Assembly (NCBI GenBank): GCA_003445715.1
Contig: DMCS01000022.1
Span: 1 to 9,583 of the forward strand
Direction of reading: 5' to 3'
Source: Candidatus Mesolinea sp.
Lineage (GTDB): Bacteria > Chloroflexota > Anaerolineae > Anaerolineales > Anaerolineaceae
Length of the DNA stretch: 9,583 nucleotides
Position numbers and translations under genes: made by a program. Of this stretch, positions 6,585-9,583 are shown piece by piece (positions within the stretch are counted from its first letter, which is position 1; each line of letters starts with the position of its first letter). The notes below the pieces were generated by a model that saw only the letters and a program-made list of their open reading frames with translations, did not search any database and was not told the origin of the DNA.

Positions 6585-7136
6585 TCAATGTCCCAGATTT
6601 ATCTTTTGTTGAATCAATGGGTTTGGTGAGAACCTGGAGAACACATAACGGTTTGGGGCTGAGCGTAGGCACGTGTTGGCATAGGCTGTGTATTCCGCGC
6701 CAAACTTTTCCGCCAATTCTGGCTCTTCCACTAAAAATAGAAACCCAAGAATCCACGACAAGTGGATAATGGTAATGATCAGGAAAGAGCACGGATACCC
6801 AATAAACAGGCCAAGAGAGGTCATAAAAATGCCTATCCCTAAATGGTGAGGGTGTCCTATACATTGATAAAGATCTTTCGTGATCAATCGGTTTGTGCAT
6901 CCCCACCCTTCAGACTTTGCCAAATTAGACTGTCCCAATAGTTTGAGCAACTTTCCTGTTCTTTTAAGGGGAAAGTATGCCAGTACCATAACGGCGAAAC
7001 CCGATATACGCACGAACACGGGAAAGGGTTCAGTCCGCAGGATCATGTCAGCGACGATCCCTCCAGCAATGGAGGCGCCAGTCAGAAAAAACCAAAGTAT
7101 GAAACGTTTACTGTATGTAAACACGTTCTCGCTCAT
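6585..7136 (-). CDS. Isoprenylcysteine carboxyl methyltransferase (ICMT/PEMT)-like membrane protein
   Basis: The 183-residue integral membrane protein has probable helices at about residues 10-32, 38-57, 97-113 and 116-136. Its second half carries the ICMT/PEMT-type SAM-binding signature: a DLYQCIGHPHHLG segment (His95-Pro96), then an acidic pair EEPEL (137-141) and KFGAEYTAY (144-152). Enzymes of this superfamily methylate small or lipid substrates at the membrane. Bacterial members are mostly uncharacterised, so the substrate is unknown here. The usual Arg before HP is Gly94, a mild deviation. ATG 7136 is preceded by GCGGAAA. The start lies 32 bp after the radical SAM gene, suggesting co-transcription. 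The C-terminal tail (about 160-183) is not conserved in my view. Confidence 0.72.
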   Translation of the reverse strand: MSENVFTYSKRFILWFFLTGASIAGGIVADMILRTEPFPVFVRISGFAVMVLAYFPLKRTGKLLKLLGQSNLAKSEGWGCTNRLITKDLYQCIGHPHHLGIGIFMTSLGLFIGYPCSFLIITIIHLSWILGFLFLVEEPELAEKFGAEYTAYANTCLRSAPNRYVFSRFSPNPLIQQKINLGH

Positions 7137-7168
7137 ATAATCATTTCCGCCTGTTCGGGCTCAAGGTT

Positions 7169-8161
7169 TTATTGATGAATAGGTCTTTCCGGATCGACAG
7201 CATGGCTGTGGACTTCATCGGGATAGAACGCTGGCGCCGCACTCCAGAAGCGCACCCCATAGCGCTCCACCACCTGCGTTCGCCCACTGGCTGCCAGTTT
7301 CGCCAGCACCTGGCTCACCTGCCCTGGCGACCAGTGATTCAGGGTCCGTTCTAGCTCTTCCTGGCGCATAGGGTGGCGGGTAATGATCCCGACGATCGCC
7401 TCCTCCAACGATTCAGTCCCGCTAAGGTCGAAAGTCCCACCGGCGGGGGGTATCACCCTGGCATTAGCGCCGAGAATGGCTTGGGCGCGTAACAACCCCT
7501 CCTCGTCTGGGGGCTGTACCCATGGCTCTACGGGAGGACGGGTTGGTTGGACGATATGTATTTCGTCAGGTTGAATATGCTTCAGCTTTGCAGCGATTTC
7601 TTTGAGCGCTTGCTCAGTATCATTCAGACCTCTCACTAACATCACCTCGATCCACAATTTGCCTTGATATTGCTCACGGAAAGAAATTAAACCATCCATG
7701 ATGCGGTTGAAGGTGATCGCGGGATGTGGGCGGTTGATCTTGCGGTAGAGCTTTGCATTTCCTGCATCTAACGTTGGCAATACTGCATCCGCCGCCGCCA
7801 ACTCCTGACGAACCTCAGGTAAATATAATAATGAACCATTCGTGATGACCGCCACCGGAAGCGTCGTCAGGGCTTTTACCTGCCGGATCATTACACCAAG
7901 GCTGGCATGCAAGGTCGTCTCACCAGAACCAATAAAAGTAACCCAATCAATATCTCCTGGTTTATGAGCTTCCAGGGCTTCTTTCACCTGACCGATTATT
8001 TCTTCGGGCGAGTAAAAATCCATACGTTCATTGGTCAATGGCCGAGTGCGGCCAAGCTGGCAGTACACGCAATTCCAGTTGCATGTCTTGAGTGGGACAG
8101 GGTCAATTCCCAATGATTGTCCCAATCGACGTGAAGGTACTGGACCAAATACGTATTTCAT
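7169..8161 (-). CDS. Radical SAM protein (COG0731-type) with C-terminal winged-helix-like domain
   Basis: The 330-residue protein opens with FGPVPSRRLGQSLGID, then the cluster motif Cys27-x3-Cys31-x2-Cys34 (CNWNCVYC), which binds the [4Fe-4S] cluster of radical SAM enzymes. FIGSGETTLH (GE-motif), ITNGSLL and later VMLVRGLNDTE are consistent with the partial TIM barrel. This N-terminal signature is that of COG0731, Fe-S oxidoreductases related to the wyosine enzyme TYW1 but lacking its flavodoxin domain. Bacterial members have no established substrate. The last 80 or so residues (IITRHPMRQEELERTL, QVSQVLAKLAASG, VVERYG-x-RFW) look like a winged helix. ATG 8161 follows GAGGGGAGGAT, a very strong ribosome site. 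The start lies 15 nt after the yggS remnant stop. Confidence 0.87.
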   Translation of the reverse strand: MKYVFGPVPSRRLGQSLGIDPVPLKTCNWNCVYCQLGRTRPLTNERMDFYSPEEIIGQVKEALEAHKPGDIDWVTFIGSGETTLHASLGVMIRQVKALTTLPVAVITNGSLLYLPEVRQELAAADAVLPTLDAGNAKLYRKINRPHPAITFNRIMDGLISFREQYQGKLWIEVMLVRGLNDTEQALKEIAAKLKHIQPDEIHIVQPTRPPVEPWVQPPDEEGLLRAQAILGANARVIPPAGGTFDLSGTESLEEAIVGIITRHPMRQEELERTLNHWSPGQVSQVLAKLAASGRTQVVERYGVRFWSAAPAFYPDEVHSHAVDPERPIHQ

Positions 8162-8176
8162 CTTTTAATCCTCCCC

Positions 8177-8635
8177 TCAACGCTCCCCAAATAACCTGGT
8201 GCCAATTCGGACAATATTTGCGTCCTCTTCAATGGCGATTTGATAATTGTTGCTCATGCCCATCGATAAAAATCGCATTGTCATATTGGGCAAATTCCGG
8301 GCAGCAATGCGTTCGAAAACCTTACGTATTGCTTTGAAATAAGGTCGGCTTTCCTCTGGATCACCAAAGCGCGGCTCCATCGTCATTAAGCCTTCTACGC
8401 ATAAATACTTTAATTTGCTCATCTGAACGACCAGTTCGTCCACTACCTCCAGCAGGACGCCGGATTTGCTTGCTTCGTGACCACTATTGACTTCCACCAG
8501 AACCGGCATCTTTTTCTGTATATTTTCACAATAACGATCTAAAGTTTGAGCAAGGCACCATGAATCAGCAGCTTCTATCATGTCGAAATGTTCCACGGCT
8601 ATTTTTACTTTATTTTGTTGCAAGTGACCGATCAT
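8177..8635 (-). pseudogene. yggS: N-terminally truncated YggS/PLPBP-family PLP protein
   Basis: The 152-residue frame matches the C-terminal two thirds of the YggS (PLP homeostasis) family, normally about 220-230 residues. It starts at W-H-MIGHLQQNKVK, continues with PVLVEVNSG and EGLMTMEP, and ends with the classical LSMGMSNNYQIAIEEDA and VRIGTRLFGER. Missing are the first 75-85 residues, including the AVSK-type segment with the PLP-binding lysine and the FGEN motif. The frame is open back to TAA 8674-8672, but upstream of Trp-His the residues (AYARAGSRAK) show no clear homology, and L25 ends at 8693. ATG 8635 has no good ribosome site. A stable fragment could still be made, but not a PLP enzyme of known type. 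The preserved rest suggests a recent truncation, or an assembly join. Confidence 0.78.
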
Positions 8636-8692
8636 ATGCCATTTCGCCCGGCTGCCAGCTCGTGCGTAGGCTTATGGATTGGAACAGCAACG

Positions 8693-9361
8693 TTAAGCTG
8701 CTTCTTCTTCCTCCTCCTCCTCTTCTTCTTTCTTACCCTTTTCAACGACTTCGGGTTCAGCCAACTCTTCGGCTTCCTCTTCCTCAGCAACTTCTTCTTC
8801 CTGCGCCACATAACCTACGGCAACAAGCGTTTCCTCAGGATCAGTTAGGATGGTGATATTTTCGCCTAGGTCAAGATCTGCTACGGTGATTTCATCATCA
8901 ATTGTCTTTAAGGTAGAGATATCAACTTCGATGACCTCGGGAAGATCCTGTGGTAAGGACTCGAGCTCAATCGCATTGAGCACTTGGGTAACTACCACAT
9001 CTGGATTTTCCGCTACTGGTGCTTCGCCAACCAGTTTTACCTCGACGATCGCGCGTAGCTTTTCAGTGAGCGAGACCACCAAAAAATCTACATGCAGCAG
9101 ATTATCAAAAATAACATCGCGTTGGCGGTCACGCATGAGCACGTCATACTTTTCTCCATCCACATTGATGGTAATCAAGGTGGATGCAGTGAGCTTATCT
9201 AAGACGAGCGCTGCGTCGTGAGCATCCATTTGGATGGGGAAAGCCTCGATGTGCCGCCCATAAATCACACCGGGGAGCAAGCCTTGGCGGCGCAGAGCTT
9301 TCACCTGCTTGCCGATTACAGTTCGCTTTTCAGCATTGATTAAAACTTGTTCTTTTGCCAT
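8693..9361 (-). CDS. rplY: 50S ribosomal protein L25/general stress protein Ctc
   Basis: This 222-residue protein binds 5S rRNA in the large subunit. The N-terminal L25 domain (about 1-92) has LINAEKRTVIGKQVKALRRQ, GLLPGVIYG and LLHVDFLVV. The C-terminal CTC/TL5 domain (about 95-185) has ELESLPQDLPEVIEVDISTL and the DLGENITILTDPEE region. A strongly acidic tail from about 187 includes nine consecutive Glu residues near the end, encoded by a GAA/GAG tract. The two-domain form is usual outside gamma-proteobacteria, and such tails are common in some phyla. ATG 9361 is preceded by AAGGAAC, and a near-consensus promoter lies 84 bp upstream. It is the first gene of the minus-strand series. Confidence 0.95.
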   Translation of the reverse strand: MAKEQVLINAEKRTVIGKQVKALRRQGLLPGVIYGRHIEAFPIQMDAHDAALVLDKLTASTLITINVDGEKYDVLMRDRQRDVIFDNLLHVDFLVVSLTEKLRAIVEVKLVGEAPVAENPDVVVTQVLNAIELESLPQDLPEVIEVDISTLKTIDDEITVADLDLGENITILTDPEETLVAVGYVAQEEEVAEEEEAEELAEPEVVEKGKKEEEEEEEEEAA

Positions 9362-9393
9362 TTTAGTTCCTTTTGGGCGCCTCTCACCTCACC

Positions 9394-9407
9394 CGAGGTT
9401 ACCCTCG
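9394..9407 (-). promoter_or_regulatory. Leader hairpin with GUAA tetraloop upstream of L25
   Basis: In the predicted L25 mRNA leader, CGAGG-GUAA-CCUCG folds into a perfect 5-bp stem closed by a GNRA-type loop. It lies 33-46 nt before the ATG, between promoter and ribosome site. Function is unknown; it could stabilise the transcript or serve as a protein site. Confidence 0.45.
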
Positions 9408-9420
9408 CCCTGTAAATTTA

Positions 9421-9436
9421 CCGGATGGTCTTCCGG
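9421..9436 (-). promoter_or_regulatory. Second leader hairpin of L25 (near transcript 5' end)
   Basis: CCGGA-AGACCA-UCCGG forms a perfect 5-bp GC-rich stem with a 6-nt loop, right at the expected 5' end of the L25 transcript. There is no U-tract, so it is not an intrinsic terminator. Confidence 0.4.
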
Positions 9437-9444
9437 CGAAGGAT

Positions 9445-9472
9445 ATTGTATCAGTTGGAGTGCGGGAGTCAA
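9445..9472 (-). promoter_or_regulatory. Promoter of the L25 gene
   Basis: On the minus strand TTGACT (9472-9467) and TACAAT (9450-9445) are separated by 16 bp; each box differs from consensus by one base. Transcription would begin near 9438, giving a leader of about 75 nt that contains the two hairpins. Confidence 0.7.
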
Positions 9473-9560
9473 GCGAAATATGCTGCTTCCTTTACAATCC
9501 TAGCGGATAGTTTCGTTAGGTCAAAAGAAAATGTTACTATCAGATTAGGCTGCTGTTACT

Positions 9561-9583
9561 GAGGGTGTTGAAAAAGTCCGGAA
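9561..9583. other. Possible IS terminal sequence at the right window edge
   Basis: GAGGGTGTTGAAAAAGTCCG runs off the window. TGTTGAAAAAGTCC resembles terminal repeats seen in several insertion-sequence groups. Its 13-nt core (9562-9574) is the exact reverse complement of TTTTCAACACCCT at 161-173. It is too short to name a family, and no transposase is visible. Confidence 0.3.

Noticed and set aside
8560..8856. Plus-strand open frames rich in Leu/Phe/Pro across the L25 tail
   Set aside because: They are the reverse complement of the poly-Glu tract; the composition is an artefact of L25 coding.

Overview
The window looks like ordinary bacterial chromosome at moderate GC, bounded by traces of mobile DNA. 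The mix of genes suggests a free-living, probably anaerobic or microaerophilic bacterium: a PPK2 polyphosphate kinase, a TrmI-type tRNA m1A methyltransferase, a two-domain L25/CTC protein with an acidic tail, a complete FeoABC ferrous-iron uptake set and a COG0731-type radical SAM protein. My best guess is Chloroflexota (Anaerolineae-like). This rests on the general look of the proteins, not on a marker gene. No rRNA, tRNA or CRISPR array was seen.

Layout. Positions 1-108 encode the last 35 residues of an IS256/Mutator-type transposase, followed by its likely terminal repeat region to about 160. A good sigma70-like promoter overlapping a 7-bp dyad (211-227) then drives ppk2 (+, 310-1182). ppk2 converges on tatD (-, 2016-1201), which has its own promoter at 2047-2075. 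A tight plus-strand operon follows (2253-3927): a small three-helix membrane protein, trmI and a NudL-like NUDIX hydrolase, each joined to the next by a 4-nt ATGA overlap. The rest of the window is a minus-strand series read from 9361 down to 3896: L25 (with promoter and structured leader), an N-terminally truncated YggS remnant, a radical SAM protein, an ICMT/PEMT-like membrane methyltransferase, feoA, feoB and feoC. The 3' ends of feoC and the NUDIX gene overlap by 32 bp.

How the genes relate. feoA-feoB-feoC form one translationally compact iron-uptake unit: the GTPase permease FeoB, the SH3-like accessory FeoA and the winged-helix Cys-motif protein FeoC. feoA and feoB lie in the same reading frame with only TGA-GCC between them. 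The 2253-3927 operon couples tRNA modification with nucleotide/CoA-diphosphate housecleaning and an unknown membrane protein.

The clearest anomaly is the YggS remnant. Its C-terminal two thirds is well preserved, but the part carrying the PLP-binding lysine is gone and the L25 gene sits directly upstream. I did not find a convincing new multi-gene system. The items most worth a second look are the truncated yggS, the one-stop-codon feoA/feoB arrangement, the unknown membrane protein coupled to trmI, the L25 leader hairpins, and the matching 13-nt inverted segments near both window ends.
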